64,000 bases of DNA from Vespula vulgaris (lineage: Eukaryota > Arthropoda > Insecta > Hymenoptera > Vespidae): positions 3,670,001-3,734,000 of the forward strand of contig NC_066601.1 in NCBI RefSeq assembly GCF_905475345.1, written 5' to 3'. The translations under genes and the position numbers were made by a program. Under the pieces are notes generated by a model, which worked only from the letters and a program-made list of their open reading frames with translations, made no database searches and was not told the DNA's origin. Of the stretch, positions 1 through 11,917 are shown piece by piece (positions within the stretch are counted from its first letter, which is position 1; every line of letters starts with the position of its first letter).

Positions 1-612
1 TTTATCAAGATTGTTGTATAAAATAATAATATATAGAAATACGAATATGAAAGCTACAAAAAATGTAGCATTTACTTCTGTCATTAGATCTCTAATTTTT
101 TTGTATCTTGCATTACAGCTTATATTATTTGTTCCTTACATATATATATATATACATATATACACGCACATATATATATATATATATACATATTCTTGTA
201 TACATATGCAGCTAAACACCTATAATCATTCGTTAAAATGAAATGGAATTTCTCTGTGTAAAACAGTAACCAAAATAAAATTTACTACGTTATCCAAATA
301 TGAAACATTTAATATGCTTTCTAAATCAATAATTCCACACAACATAGTAAAGATAATTCCAATAGCAATTGAAAATAATAATTTTATGAAGTATTTATAT
401 ATATATAAAAAATTGATATATCAAAATTGATACAAAGAAAATATAGACAATATGAAAAAAAAAATTAGCACAAATCATATTGTTGTCTCCGGAATTATTG
501 TCATAATGTGGAAGAATACGAATTAGCTTAGTTTATAAATTACGCATGAATGCGTACTTTATAACGCTTAAGTCTGCTGCATTATAATAAATACAAACCC
601 AGTTACTGCTGA

Positions 613-758
613 ACATTGCATTCCGTATGACTGCATACAAAGCGCCCCAGGGGGTGTGTAGTCTTGAATGCAAGTTCAGATCACAGAGTGTTGTGTCCTA
701 AGCATCACCTTCGAGTAGCGATAGTAGCAAAATCAATAGATTGTTGTCTCTGACACCG
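613..758 (+). ncRNA. Putative H/ACA-type snoRNA
   Basis: Two hairpins joined by a hinge and ended by an ACA. The first has a perfect 8-bp closing stem, TTGCATTC (616-623) with GAATGCAA (666-673), and a GC-rich inner arm. The hinge holds AGATCA (678-683), which fits the H box ANANNA. The second is closed by CAGAG (684-688) and CTCTG (748-752), followed at once by ACA (753-755) and three more bases, the spacing expected of H/ACA RNAs that guide pseudouridylation. The segment is clearly GC-richer than its surroundings. It lies on the strand opposite Rm62, so an independent promoter or an unseen plus-strand host would be needed. I could not assign a target; the inner part of the second hairpin is weak. 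Confidence 0.4.
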
Positions 759-1040
759 GCTGAGCATTGGCTATGAAGTGTGATGGTTGTACCAAAATGG
801 AAACCAGCGTTTTATCTCACAACCAACCAGCGCGATAACGCCCGCGCACCACTATACTTCTGTGGTACACAGGCTGTACACAGAGGCACATTAAGTACAA
901 GTATTTTATATGCAAAATTGCGCACGTACTATGAGTGAGCCATGTTTTTTCTTTATGGAACGAGATCGTTTTCATCGCACACTCAACGTATTCTGTGCAC
1001 CATGTGCCTCTGAAACAAAAGACAACCAGACTGATTAACA
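759..1040. other. GC-richer segment with several short hairpins
   Basis: This continues the GC-rich island of the H/ACA candidate. TGGTTGT near 786 can pair with ACAACCA near 820, GCGCG with CGCGC near 830-848, and CCAC with GTGG near 849-865. Neither strand has an open frame resembling a known protein; the longest (817-1041, minus) is not recognisable. It may be a second structured RNA, a conserved regulatory element or an old repeat. Confidence 0.25.
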
Positions 1041-2814
1041 TAAATTAAAAGATGCCCACACTTATCACTAAAACCATTTTTTTTGTTTGTTTCTTTTTTT
1101 TCTTTTCTTTATTATTTATCTTTTCTTTTTTCTTTTCTTTTTTTCTTTCTTTCTTTCTTTTTTTTTTTTCTTTCTTTGTCGCATTAAAATTGTTCTCAAG
1201 TCTTCGACACAAGCCCATCATATCCTCGTCTTAGCTCTCAGAACTAATACAATGGGAATAGATTGCATTAGCAAATATTCGACAGCTATGCTGGTGGAAG
1301 CACACTTTACTTTATGTGCAAATTAGAAATAAAAGTAATTAATATTTAAAATTTTCAAATGTCAATCGTCAAATAGCATTACGATAAACATAATAACTGA
1401 GATAACTTATAAATAAATTATATTACATGAGAGTAATAAATTAAAAAAAAATTCTTTTGTAAGATGCTTTACACGTACATTATTTTCCAAACAACTATTT
1501 TAGTTATATAACAATTTCATGTTCTTTTTTCATTAAAATCACACAAAGGATTAGTTTATATTCTAATAGTGAAATTGCAATCTACTAATCCCATACATCT
1601 TTATGAATAAAATGTAGACATAATTGGTATAATTGCGCCTACAAAATTGATGAAAAAATATTATAATTTGTACATATAAAATTAAATTATAAATTTCAAT
1701 GTACAAATATTGAATTGAAAAACAGTAAAGCTGTATGTACGTGTGTCGATTGGTAATATATTAATAACATAGTGAGTTTCATGTATAGGATGTAAAGAAT
1801 ATTGTCAGCTTATATACTTATTTTTACTAGTATATAAATATAGACAAATTATATTACATAAACGATTTAAAACTCACTATGTACACAAGGTAGGTCATCT
1901 AAAGTGTAAGAAATCAATTTCTTCAAAATTATCGAGCATAGCGATTTCACTCCTTTCTCATAATTATTCTTTTTTAGGAAATATTAAGGTCGGATTAATG
2001 AAACAGAAGAGTAATATTTCCGGAAGGAAAAAAATGATTTTGAGAAAGACATATTTGCTATTAAAACATTAAAAAGAAGTCAAGCATTACTAGTATGAAC
2101 AGTTTTGAAGAAACTAGTTGATTATACTTGAAATGTCCTATCCTATACATGTGTTTATTTAAAAGCATTATATTGCATCTACTTAGAAAAAGTAAAGAGA
2201 AATATAAGCTAAAAATATTATTAAAAAATACCAGCTAACTAATGCCTTCTATTTTTCGATTTTTAAAAGCTTATGTAAAGTTTGAGAATATATCATAATT
2301 GTACTTTACACAATGTGTATCTTCTGAAAATACCACAGTTAATAGCAGGATCTATATTTCCTACCTTATAAATATATAAAAAAAATACTTTGTCATTATC
2401 TAACATTAATTCTAAATTTTTATCAAATACTCTCAAAAATATTAATGTTTATAACTTTCCTATAAAGCTTTTTTTTTGTTGTTGAAAATATGATCCTACT
2501 GTTGATAAGCAGCATTCTCAGATTATGTCAAACATATTGATTACATTGTCTTGTAATTAAAGTACTATGAACATATGCGCACCTACGAATATATAATGTT
2601 GTTTATATTAATAATTATTTCACTTTATCCATTGAACAGTGAGGCATCACTTCATATAACCAGTCTGTGCTACATCGCCACCTCCCTCTGTCTATCCTCT
2701 ACTATTCACGGAATGATTGAATAGTTATAAAAACTTGTTTTTTTTTCTTTCTTTTTTTAAATAGCAAAAAATTTTTTCAGAAAAAAGAAAAACTAGAAGA
2801 AGGATATCACTTAC
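1041..2814. other. No gene seen; probably Rm62 intron
   Basis: AT-rich DNA with a long pyrimidine run at about 1078-1180. The Rm62 exon ending at 2815 has a good donor, and no following helicase exon (the HRIGRTGR region) could be found here on the minus strand. This stretch is therefore most simply intron of that gene, whose 3' end lies beyond position 1. Confidence 0.4.
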
Positions 2815-4393
2815 CCAATCCACGTGCAGCAACATCCGTTGCTACAAGAATAGAACCTTTCTTGTTTCTGAATTCTGTAAAATTATACATTATGTTGTAC
2901 ATATTGTTACACAAAAAATTGAAGTGATATATACAAAAAAGCATACCTCTAAGAACATAATCTCTTTCTTGTTGTGACTTATCACCATGCATGCATACTG
3001 CAGGCCAACCATATCTCCTAATATTTCTTGTGATATTTTCAACTTTCTTTTTTGTCTCTACAAAAATGATAGTCTTTCCACCATCATCATTTACATTACC
3101 AATTTCTTGGAGTAGAGTTCCCAATCTAAAATTTGTTCAAGCATTTTAATAAAATTAATATTTTTTTGTTTACCTATTGATGTAAATATATATTATTCAT
3201 AAAATAAAATCTGTGGGGTCAGTTCTTCTTAGAGGTCAAATGGTATGAATGCAATCAAAGAATTTCATTACCATCACCAATATCATCATATCACAGGTTT
3301 TTTTCCTCTTGAGAAAAGAAAGAACCTTCAGGAAATTATGAATTACTCACTTTGTTTCTTTTTCATGTTCTTGACATACATCAACTATTTGAAGGATGTT
3401 GTGATTTGCAGCCAAAGTTAACGATCCAATATTTAATTGAGTGTAATCAGTGAGATATTCTTCTGCAAGATTTCTTACTTCTTTTGGCCAAGTTGCTGAC
3501 CACATGAGAACTTGTCTATCTGGTCTGATCTGTTCTATGATTTTTCTAATTTGAGGTTCAAATCCCATATCCAACATACGATCAGCTTCATCCAATACCA
3601 AATATGTACATCTTCGTAAATTTGTCGTACCACGTTCTAAGAAATCTATAAGACGTCCAGGTGTCGCAATACAAATTTCTACTCCACGTTCAAGATCACG
3701 TGCTTGACTGCCTTTTGGGGCACCACCAAAAATGCAAGTATTCCTTACATAGGATAATGAACCAAAATCATTGACAACGCTTTGTATTTGTTGAGCAAGT
3801 TCACGAGTTGGTGCTAAAACAAGAGCAATGGGTCCATCTCCTCTATTTAAAGGTTGTTGACTGTTGATGTGTACAATAGCAGGTAATATATAGCCTAATG
3901 TCTTTCCAGATCCAGTTTGTGCTATACCAACCATATTTAGCCCAGACATAGCAATTGGCCAGCCTTGAGCTTGTATAGCAGTTGGTTCTGTAAATCCTTG
4001 CTTTCTAATAGCCTGCATTACATAGTCTGGAAAATTTCCTTCTTCAAAAAATTGAATTGGATTAGGTATTTTTTCTCCCTTGAGAGTGATTTTGTTTTCT
4101 TCTCTAAACAAATCGACTTCACGAGGATGACGTGATTGTACATTTGGATGTGGTATATAAAAATCTTTTTTAAAAGGTTTTAAGTTCTCATAATCCCAAT
4201 TTGGTTTCCTCAGATTGGTTCCAGCTACATTAGCATTACGTGGTCCACGTCCAGCAATTCCGCTTCCACTATTTCCTCCTGTATTTCCATTACGACTTCC
4301 AAAACGACTATTTGATCCTCCACTTCCATATCCATTCCGTTGACCTACTCCTCCACGATGACTCACACCATTACTGCGATAACCACCAGACAT
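2815..4393 (-). CDS. Rm62: DEAD-box RNA helicase Rm62/p68 (DDX5 family), partial
   Basis: ATP-dependent RNA helicase of the DDX5/DDX17 group, which acts in splicing, transcription and RNP remodelling, mainly in the nucleus. Exons on the minus strand: 3351-4406 (start codon at 4393), 2947-3125 and 2815-2874, giving about 427 codons. A Gly/Arg/Asn-rich N-terminus (residues 1-60) precedes the Q motif GFTEPTAIQ, Walker A AQTGSGKT (158-165), PTRELA, TPGRL, DEAD (268-271), SAT (299-301), the IIFVETKKK motif and VATDVAARGL, the start of motif V. The start is supported by an in-frame TAG in the spliced upstream exon (donor at 5456). The gene then runs out of the window: the motif VI exon and C-terminal tail are missing. 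The 225-bp intron 3126-3350 carries a box C/D snoRNA. The identity is secure; p68 versus a close paralogue is slightly less so. Confidence 0.93.
3211..3296 (-). ncRNA. Box C/D snoRNA in an Rm62 intron, probable 18S rRNA methylation guide
   Basis: On the host-gene strand the intron contains a 5-bp terminal stem (CTGTG/CACAG), box C ATGATGA (3283-3289) and box D CTGA (3219-3222), about 70 nt apart, which is normal for this class. Just upstream of box D the RNA reads CCTCTAAGAAGAA. Its first 11 bases are complementary to CTTCTTAGAGG, a conserved segment of eukaryotic 18S rRNA. By the D+5 rule the modified base would be the second U of CUUC, which I believe matches the site guided by human SNORD61. 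Intronic location and sense orientation fit release from the Rm62 pre-mRNA. C' and D' boxes are not clear. The rRNA match is from memory. Confidence 0.8.
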
Positions 4394-5456
4394 AGATCCA
4401 TAAGTCCTAAAAAATAAAGTTAATTCTATATTTAATTGAAATAAGTTATTCCAGAGAAATAAAAATATTATAAGAAGAAAACCCAAATTTACTAGTAAAT
4501 TATATAATTGTAGTGAACATAGAGAAACGGTTCCAGACTTTAATGTGTGGACTCCGAAGGCATTCATTCACATTTTACTCTTCCTCTTACAAGCATTCAT
4601 GCTCCATCGAAATACAAAATGGAGGCATGCCAAAATAAGAGGTTTATAAAATTATTTAGTTTTTATATTTTATCTCTATATTAAAAACAAATCTTATACT
4701 TCACAATTATATGCAGAATTCGAAAACTGTTACATAAAAATATTTAAAAGAAAGAGAAAAAAATATTTTATATAATTAAAATTTTGCCATTAAGCCATTT
4801 CTAACAATCGATTTTATTCGTTATATATATAATATTTATATAAATATAAGGATTAGTAGAATACTAACCCAAGTTTTATTAATCCGAGTATAGTGCTCCT
4901 TGATCGTATCCTTAAATGAAGATATTTTGAATAGATAAAAATAAATCCAAATATAAAAGTAAATAAATCAACACCACTTTGAAAACGCTAAAATGTCTTC
5001 CAGAAAATTTTTTTCATCATATCGGCGAGCAAAATGGATACTTCCATTATGGACGACGGTTCGATAATTTCGCGCATTGCAAATGTAGCTGATGCGCATA
5101 ATGGAAAATTCCAGAAAATCACACGACATTAGAAGGTTTCTATGAATCACTGCATAATTTACTAAATTACATTTCTCAATAACGAAAAAATCCCAACACC
5201 AAAAATACTCAAGTAATTCAATGAAATTTTACTTACATGTTTAATAGATTGATATAATGCTTCAATCCCCGAAATGTGATTTCTCTAAAGATTTTTCTTT
5301 CGTTGAAAAGCGGTAAAGATTTCTATAAATAAATAATGAAAATGTAATGATTTGTTAAAACGTAGAAGAAATATGATTATAAGAGGGTAAAAATATAAAA
5401 GAATAAAAGTAAAATAAAGGAAAAAAAAATTGCAATAATACAGAATGCAAACTTAC

Positions 5457-5560
5457 CCGTACCGCTACCAGGGACAGAAAGAACGACCCAGGCAGATGCC
5501 GGATATGAGTCACCTAGGATTCTACTTCCTAAAGATAGTAGAGGGGGTAACAAGAACTGC
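5457..5560 (-). other. Rm62: Rm62 5' UTR exon and promoter-proximal region
   Basis: On the minus strand this GC-richer block ends in a clean donor, GG followed by GTAAGT at 5456-5451. Joined to the acceptor at 4407 it puts a TAG in frame upstream of the Rm62 start, so it is non-coding leader. The 5' limit is a guess. A second possible leader exon, ending in a GTAAGT near 5235, may be used alternatively. Confidence 0.5.
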
Positions 5561-6134
5561 GCAGAACTTCAAAATGCATCTTTAGCGCATACTTTCCTTA
5601 TATTGATTTCTTTTACGTCTTATGTATTAACAAAAATTCGTGACTAGTACATTTTATAAATCTATAATTACATTAAAGCTACATTACGTATAAAAAAACA
5701 AGTATGACATGTCAATTAAAAATTGCAAATTTATATACAGTTTATATAATAAATACTTTAAGGTACAATGATTATCCATATTTGCTACCAATCAAAACAA
5801 TCTATCATAGTCTCATCTTTCTGATTGGTCTATACATTTTATATACACGTGACTAACTTATGGGACGTAACAAAATTGTATATACGCGTGTGTGAGCTAT
5901 TATAAATTACGTTAATTGTTTTACAAAGTAAAAAATAGCACAGTAAATGATTAATATAATATTTGATTGTAAAGTTTTTTTTATTAATTTATTCATATAT
6001 CTACTACCATCAAAACAATAAATAAAATATCAAGTCTTGAGAATATTGTTGCTGATCAGTGCATTGTTACAGTGTGGTAATAGTAATGTTTCATTTATAT
6101 TTTATCGTATAACGATATTTTTTCAAATCAATAA
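5561..6134. other. Intergenic: Rm62 upstream and carrier 3' region
   Basis: About 570 bp of AT-rich DNA between the 5' end of Rm62 and the stop codon of the carrier gene. It must hold the Rm62 promoter and the carrier 3' UTR. I see no open frame, clear TATA box or repeat. Confidence 0.4.
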
Positions 6135-7332
6135 TCATATATTTTTTAAAACTAATAAGGCTTGTTCATAGAAAGTAAAATGCAAAGCTGTTGTTAATGC
6201 AGCTTTTAATTGGCTTGGTAATAAACCTTTAAACAAGCCTTTTATACCCTCGTCTCTTATTGTTACTCTTAAACAATCTATCAAACCTTTGCATTTAAAA
6301 AATTTACCAAATTCTTTTCTACCATATTCAAAACCTTGTATTTGCAGTCTTTTTCGTGCTAAATCCATTGGATATATAAAAGTTTTTGCCATCAAGCCAG
6401 CTATACTACCTGATATCATAGAATTGTAAAAATTTATATCAGTTTCTTTAAAATATTTTTTATAAATATCTGTAAGATATCTATAAAATAGAAATTGTAA
6501 ACCAGTATGTGGAGCAATTTGTAATAAAGTTGGTGACAATCCAGCAAAAAAGACCTTTGGTGTTTCTTGATGCAGAATTGTACTGTAAATAAGATATTAA
6601 AAGATATTAAATTAAAGCAAATAGATTATGTATATAATTTGTTCTAATTACAATAAATGTTCTTTTATTAAACTTACCTACATGAGTGTAATATACCATT
6701 ATATACTTTACAATTATAAGATTGAGCTATTAATCTTGTTCTAATCGTATCAAAAGGGAAAGATATAATGGTAGCAATACTTCCAGCACTTGCACCAGCC
6801 ACAAAATTTGTCAAATATTTTCGTTCATTTAAATATGAATATTTATCAGAAAATGCGATAATTACATTGTAAGAATAAAACTATAATAACATCATTTTTT
6901 TTTCAATTATAATTTTTAGTTATATTTTATCATATTTAATATTATATAATATTATACCTGTCCTGTTCCATAAACTATGGATAATAATTGAGCAGGAACA
7001 TGTCCTTTCCATAATGCAAGTATACCTTCTTCTTTTAATATCAACCAAAATGCTTGAAAAACGGATTGATATTTACTTGTATGGTATCGTGTTATAGGTT
7101 CTACTTGCAACTATAAAAAAAATGTAAAATATAAATAACTTAATGATCTTATGAAATGAAATATATACATGTATAAAATTTACATATCGTAATATTATAA
7201 TCTTTATATTACCTGAAATCTTATCTTCACAACATCCAAGGGTTGGCAAGTGAAACGTGTAAGAAATCCACTAATAGCTCCCGCAATTGCATGATTTGCA
7301 TTATTTTTTTTATCCATTGATAATATACCCAT
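6135..7332 (-). CDS. Tpc1: Mitochondrial thiamine pyrophosphate carrier (SLC25A19 family)
   Basis: Four exons (7213-7332, 6958-7110, 6678-6880, 6135-6582) encode about 307 residues, normal for a mitochondrial carrier. The three tandem repeats each carry the family signature: QPLDVVKIR (P31), FPFDTIRTR (P133) and YPMDLARKR (P230). The segment RLQIQGFEYGRKEFGK followed by KGLIDCL closely resembles human SLC25A19, which imports thiamine pyrophosphate across the inner mitochondrial membrane in exchange for nucleotides. The start at 7332 is the first in-frame ATG; an ATG further upstream meets a stop after four codons. The second Met (residue 6) is a possible alternative start. The gene is divergent from PPIP5K, about 580 bp away. 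Confidence 0.9.
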
Positions 7333-7908
7333 TAAATGTTTGTTATATAATGGCCATGATTCTTAATCTAATTTCTTGTATCTATTGAAAATTTAAGAAT
7401 GAATTTTTCCATCTTAAAGAATAATACTTTTTAATAATATGCTTTTTAATAATACTTTTAAATAAACTACAATACTTACAATTTATAAAAGTTACTGTAA
7501 TTTTAGATAATAAAAATAAAAAAAGAGGATATTTTATTAATATATTACAGTATTTTCATATTTATTATCATCAATTAAATAGATGCATTTCCAATTAATA
7601 TCGAAATATTTTTAAATATTATTTCAAACTAATAGTACTTGTTCTTGTTATGTGTATTATTCATACTCTCTTTTTCTTATGTGATCACAACGAGACACTC
7701 TGTATAACATAACCTAATTGTGGAATGCATCCACATTGATTGGCAATTCCATTGTTATACCGGTGGTCCCACTACGAACGAAATAGATATTGTAAAATCT
7801 TCGGTAAATAAGTAAAACGAGTTCGTTGATGTTTAATGTACTTATTTGATAATTAAATTATCTAAGATAAGTAGTGCAGTCTTTTTTATCAATGAAACTT
7901 CATCTGAC
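7333..7908. promoter_or_regulatory. Divergent promoter between Tpc1 and PPIP5K
   Basis: This 576-bp gap separates the minus-strand carrier start from the first possible plus-strand PPIP5K start, so it must hold both promoters unless PPIP5K is transcribed mainly from internal starts. A locally GC-richer patch (about 7680-7800) is the likeliest core. No TATA box is evident. Confidence 0.45.
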
Positions 7909-8156
7909 ATGTCTTACACTGAATTGGAACATGGTTATCAGGCAAGTAAATGTTAACATATATTTGCAATAAAAATTTTTTACTGAAATATATATTTTTT
8001 TAACAAAATAAAACATTAATATAATATTTTTTCAATAACTTTTTATAGGGTTTACGGAGTGCAAGCCGACCTATATTTTATGTAGGCGATATCAATTCTG
8101 TACAATCCAATCTTATTGGCCCTGTTGCATCTTCTATTTATCGATCATCAAAAAGA
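7909..8156 (+). CDS. PPIP5K: PPIP5K alternative N-terminal exons, distal start
   Basis: Two small exons, 7909-7941 and 8049-8156, give 47 residues beginning MSYTELEHGYQ. They are joined across a GC-AG intron (CAG followed by GCAAGT) and end in phase 0 before GTAAGC, so they can splice in frame to the first shared PPIP5K exon at 12766. The stretch RPIFYVGD faintly resembles the N-terminus of vertebrate PPIP5K2 (RFFVGPED), which supports, but does not prove, that this is the ancestral start. Alternatively it begins a separate small gene. An overlapping ATG 18 nt upstream is in another frame that stops soon. Confidence 0.55.
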
Positions 8157-9337
8157 GTAAGCAATAATTACAATAATATACTAAATTTTAATATTTACCT
8201 AGATTTTCTCACCTAATAAAAATGATCGTATTGTTATTTTAATCACTACTGTAATCAAATTTTGTTTCTGATTGTTATGCATGCGATTGATAAATTTATT
8301 TATTATTTGCATTTCATGTTTTTTATATACCACAGTATTTTCAGTCTTTTAGTATTATATTTATTTGTTTGTAGATTATAAATTAAAATATCTTAATATC
8401 AAATGAATAAATAAATAAATATTATGTTTGTTGTTATTAAGAATTAAAGTAAATATATAATATGAAGATATAAGATAAAAATATAAAAGCAGGTTTTTTT
8501 GAATCGTTATTGAATTATTACAAATATATTTTATGCATTCAATGTTTCTAAGTATATATATATACATATAGAAAGAGTAAAGCTTATATAATACTTATTT
8601 GTGAATTAATTTATAAAAAAATATATTCATACTTACAAAGAATAAAAATATGAGATAATTTAATAATGTAATCTGCATATTTGTATGTAACACTTATATT
8701 AAACATTATATAAAAATATATTTTTTTTATTGTATGTAGATGTCTTTTTTATTTATTGCTTGTTACACAGTGAAAATTCACAACATAATGAACAGTGTTC
8801 ACTTAGGGAGTGTCCAGTCATCCAAAAATAGAGTAACCATTACTCACTTTGTATTTTTGGTTATTTTATGCAAAGCATGTTCATACGTGGTTATAATGTT
8901 TTAGTTCAAGACTTTTACACTTTTTCACTATAGTGCTATATAAAAAAGTATTTATTAAACAAAATTTCTATATATAGTGTACTCCTTAGTGTTATTATCA
9001 AGATATCAAAATTTACTAATGGACAGCTGCTATACAGTACAAATATCATATATATTTATCAAATAATAATTACATAGAAACTAAATGAATTGATTTTAAA
9101 ATTATATTATCAATATTTTTTGAGTGATATCATCTAGTTTTTGTTTCTGTTAGGTATTTTTATATTAAATCTCTAATTAACTTATCATCTATGCATGCAC
9201 TAACTTTAATATTAAACATTATAAAAGTACAACAGATCTAAATTTATAAACAAATTGGAATTACATATTTTTTTGCAGTAAATCGCGTATGATCTATAAT
9301 ATGTATGAATAACTGTATATTCAACTTTATTCTTACA

Positions 9338-9442
9338 ATGGAAAGTATAAATCCTTCTATGTCTATCGAATCAACTTCTGAAGTATTTCCTGAAGTATAC
9401 ATTCTTGATAATGAAGCAGAACCATATTGGCTAATAATGATG
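9338..9442 (+). CDS. PPIP5K: Possible PPIP5K alternative first exon
   Basis: An open stretch of 35 codons (MESINPSMSIESTSEVFPEV onward) ends at ATG ATG before GTAGAG, in phase 0, so it could join the exon at 12766. An earlier in-frame ATG is at 9305. The donor is mediocre and I know no homologue, so this is the weakest of the proposed starts. Confidence 0.25.
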
Positions 9443-9627
9443 GTAGAGTTTTTTTATTTCGATAATAATTTAAATTTGCATTATTTATAACATGTATTTG
9501 CTCTTGTAATAGTTAAATGCTTGATATCTACTAATATATGTTATGTATTATAAAAAAAACGTAACATATTATCTAATTCATTGATTTGCTTGTAGAATTG
9601 TATGTTATTACTTCTAAAAAGTCAAAA

Positions 9628-9649
9628 TTATATATATATATATATATAT
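9628..9649. repeat. (TA)n microsatellite
   Basis: About eleven uninterrupted TA units in a PPIP5K 5' intron. Confidence 0.9.
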
Positions 9650-11530
9650 GTAAAATTAACTTTGTTTATCTAAATACAGTAAAACATACATATACATAAA
9701 TCATAATTCGTGTAACTTTATTTTTTTGTTATATACTAAAATAATTGTAATACACAGTTTTTGAGAATGGCATGTTAAAATATATATTTCATTTTGTTTT
9801 TTCTGTTATCAGTGTGTATTGTGTACTTTTGAATTGCTAACCAAGGTTTATGATATTTGTATAGTTAGCAAAGATAGATAAAGACTTTATCATATTTACT
9901 TATTTGAAGAATATTTCTGTATCAGTGTAGTTAAAATTTTTCTACTAAGATAATTTTTTTAAAGCATTTGTGTACATATTCCAGCAATTATAAAAAATTA
10001 TGAATTCTTTAATATATTAAATTTCTGTTAGAAATATTTAATCTATACAAATATTATATCGATGTCATCATTTTTATAAAGAGATATCTCTTACTGAAAA
10101 GTATTATCTAATTACTTATAAAAGAAGTATTGATAAGCTTCATAAGCAAACTTGTTATAAAATGACTATACTCTTCATTAGCTTGTAATAATTATAAACT
10201 TCAAAATGAAATTAAAACAGATCTATGAGTTTAGTAATGCAGACACTTGATGACTACAATATTTCAATGGTATGTTCATTTCATGAATTGTGAATAATAC
10301 AGAATGAAATATGCAGAATTTTTAATATATATGTGTATAATGCAACACAAATAAATTCATAATCATAAGTAATACATAAATGTAATTTTTTGCAGGATTT
10401 ATGTTTCTAGTGTACTTGATATCTATTATCATTTGACTTTTTTTTGTTATAACTTTTTTTTTGTTAAAACTTATGTTTTTTTATTTATTAAACAATAGGA
10501 GAAATAAGTTACATATTTTCATCTCATTAAAAAATGAGAATAGTACTATTGTTAGTATTCTTTTCATAAAGCAACTGCCATATGTATTCAACTGTATAAT
10601 TTCAAATTGCGTCTGCAATCATTCTACATAATAATTCATTCTGTTGTATTTTACACACCATTACCATCTAATGATAAACAGAACTATAGTAATAGTAAGA
10701 GTGTTCTTAACTGAATCATGGATTAGTAATACATTGATCGCGTACGATCTACCGTCTACTTTTCGACAGTCGTAATAATATCGAAGCGTATGAATGCTTT
10801 AATTTTACGCGGTTATATTTACAACCATATCAATTAAACAAAATTTATAAAATGCTTTTAATACAATTTTTTAAATTATATTAAAATGAAGTAATATTTA
10901 ATTTATAAAAACTATATTAAATGAATAGATAAAGTAAGGCAGTTTATTTATTGATTAAATTAAGTTTAAAAATAACTGTTCTTAATGACATATTTATCAA
11001 AATTGAATTGAATTATAACAATAAAGATTAATAAGATAAAATCATTATAAGAAATAAGATAATAATAAATAGATAAAGACATAAAGCAGTACAGAAATTT
11101 TTTTCAATTCTCAGAAGAATGAAGTCATATGATAGTGATCTGTCTAACTATACGTATAGTGAGTGAGTAAATAACCAAGTAAATTATCTTTTACTATCAA
11201 TTTAAATTTGTTAAAGTGAGGAAACTATTTACTTTTGAAATTATTATAAATAAATATTGATTTATGATTTAATATTTATTACATAGTTTTTTATTTCTGG
11301 CTAAAATACAAAACATTCCGATATGTATCAATTTTAATCTATCTATGTCTATCAAATTTATTACAACTTCTTTTATGTGCATTACAAATATATAAAAAAG
11401 TTTTTTAACAGCACAAGAGTCATTGAATAGTATCAAATATTTTAAGAAATAAAATTCTTGTTCTTGGGAAATGAAATTTTTTTTATAAATTATCTGTGGA
11501 TTGGAGAAAAGCTTTTCTGAATAAAAAATA

Positions 11531-11668
11531 ATGGAATGGACGTGGCTAAAGGATTGGTGGCGTTTAAAAAAATGGCGTTATTACAACCATGGAACCGATG
11601 CCGAATCAGTATCAGGCATTCAAGATATTACCGATTTGGATACTTGCTGTTACTGCGATGAATGTTTT
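11531..11668 (+). CDS. PPIP5K: PPIP5K alternative first exon, Trp-rich
   Basis: 46 codons begin MEWTWLKDWWRLKKW and end in a Cys-rich segment (DTCCYCDECF) before GTAGGT in phase 0, compatible with the exon at 12766. Tryptophan-rich basic starts are unusual and unlikely by chance in this AT-rich DNA. Read through the donor, the frame stops at 11734, so a 67-residue protein is the alternative reading. Confidence 0.5.
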
Positions 11669-11872
11669 GTAGGTTGCAAAGATTTAATAATGAGTTGTTG
11701 CTTATTTCAATCACATATCAATGCATTATACTAATGTTAAGATGTATATGTTTATATAAATAAGACCAATTAAACAAAACTCTACTATAATATTATTAAT
11801 ATATAATATATTATTGTTTGATTGTAATGGCATTCTTATTTATATTTACTTTATTATTTTTAAGAAATAGGA

Positions 11873-11917
11873 GATATATATCTATATCTATATCTATATC
11901 TATATCTATATCTATAT
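11873..11917. repeat. Hexanucleotide tandem repeat (TATATC)n
   Basis: About seven head-to-tail copies of TATATC, just downstream of the Trp-rich PPIP5K first exon. Confidence 0.9.

Noticed and set aside
817..1041. 74-codon minus-strand frame as the missing Rm62 C-terminus
   Set aside because: It lacks the expected HRIGRTGR motif and has no acceptor giving the required phase 1.
4968..5150. 60-codon minus-strand frame in the Rm62 leader region
   Set aside because: It coincides with the nested hairpin and has no homologue; Rm62 has its own start further downstream with an upstream in-frame stop.
8806..8995. Possible MITE around GAGTAACCATTACTC with ends GGGAGTGTCC and GTACTCC
   Set aside because: The supposed terminal repeats match over only a few bases and no target duplication is clear.
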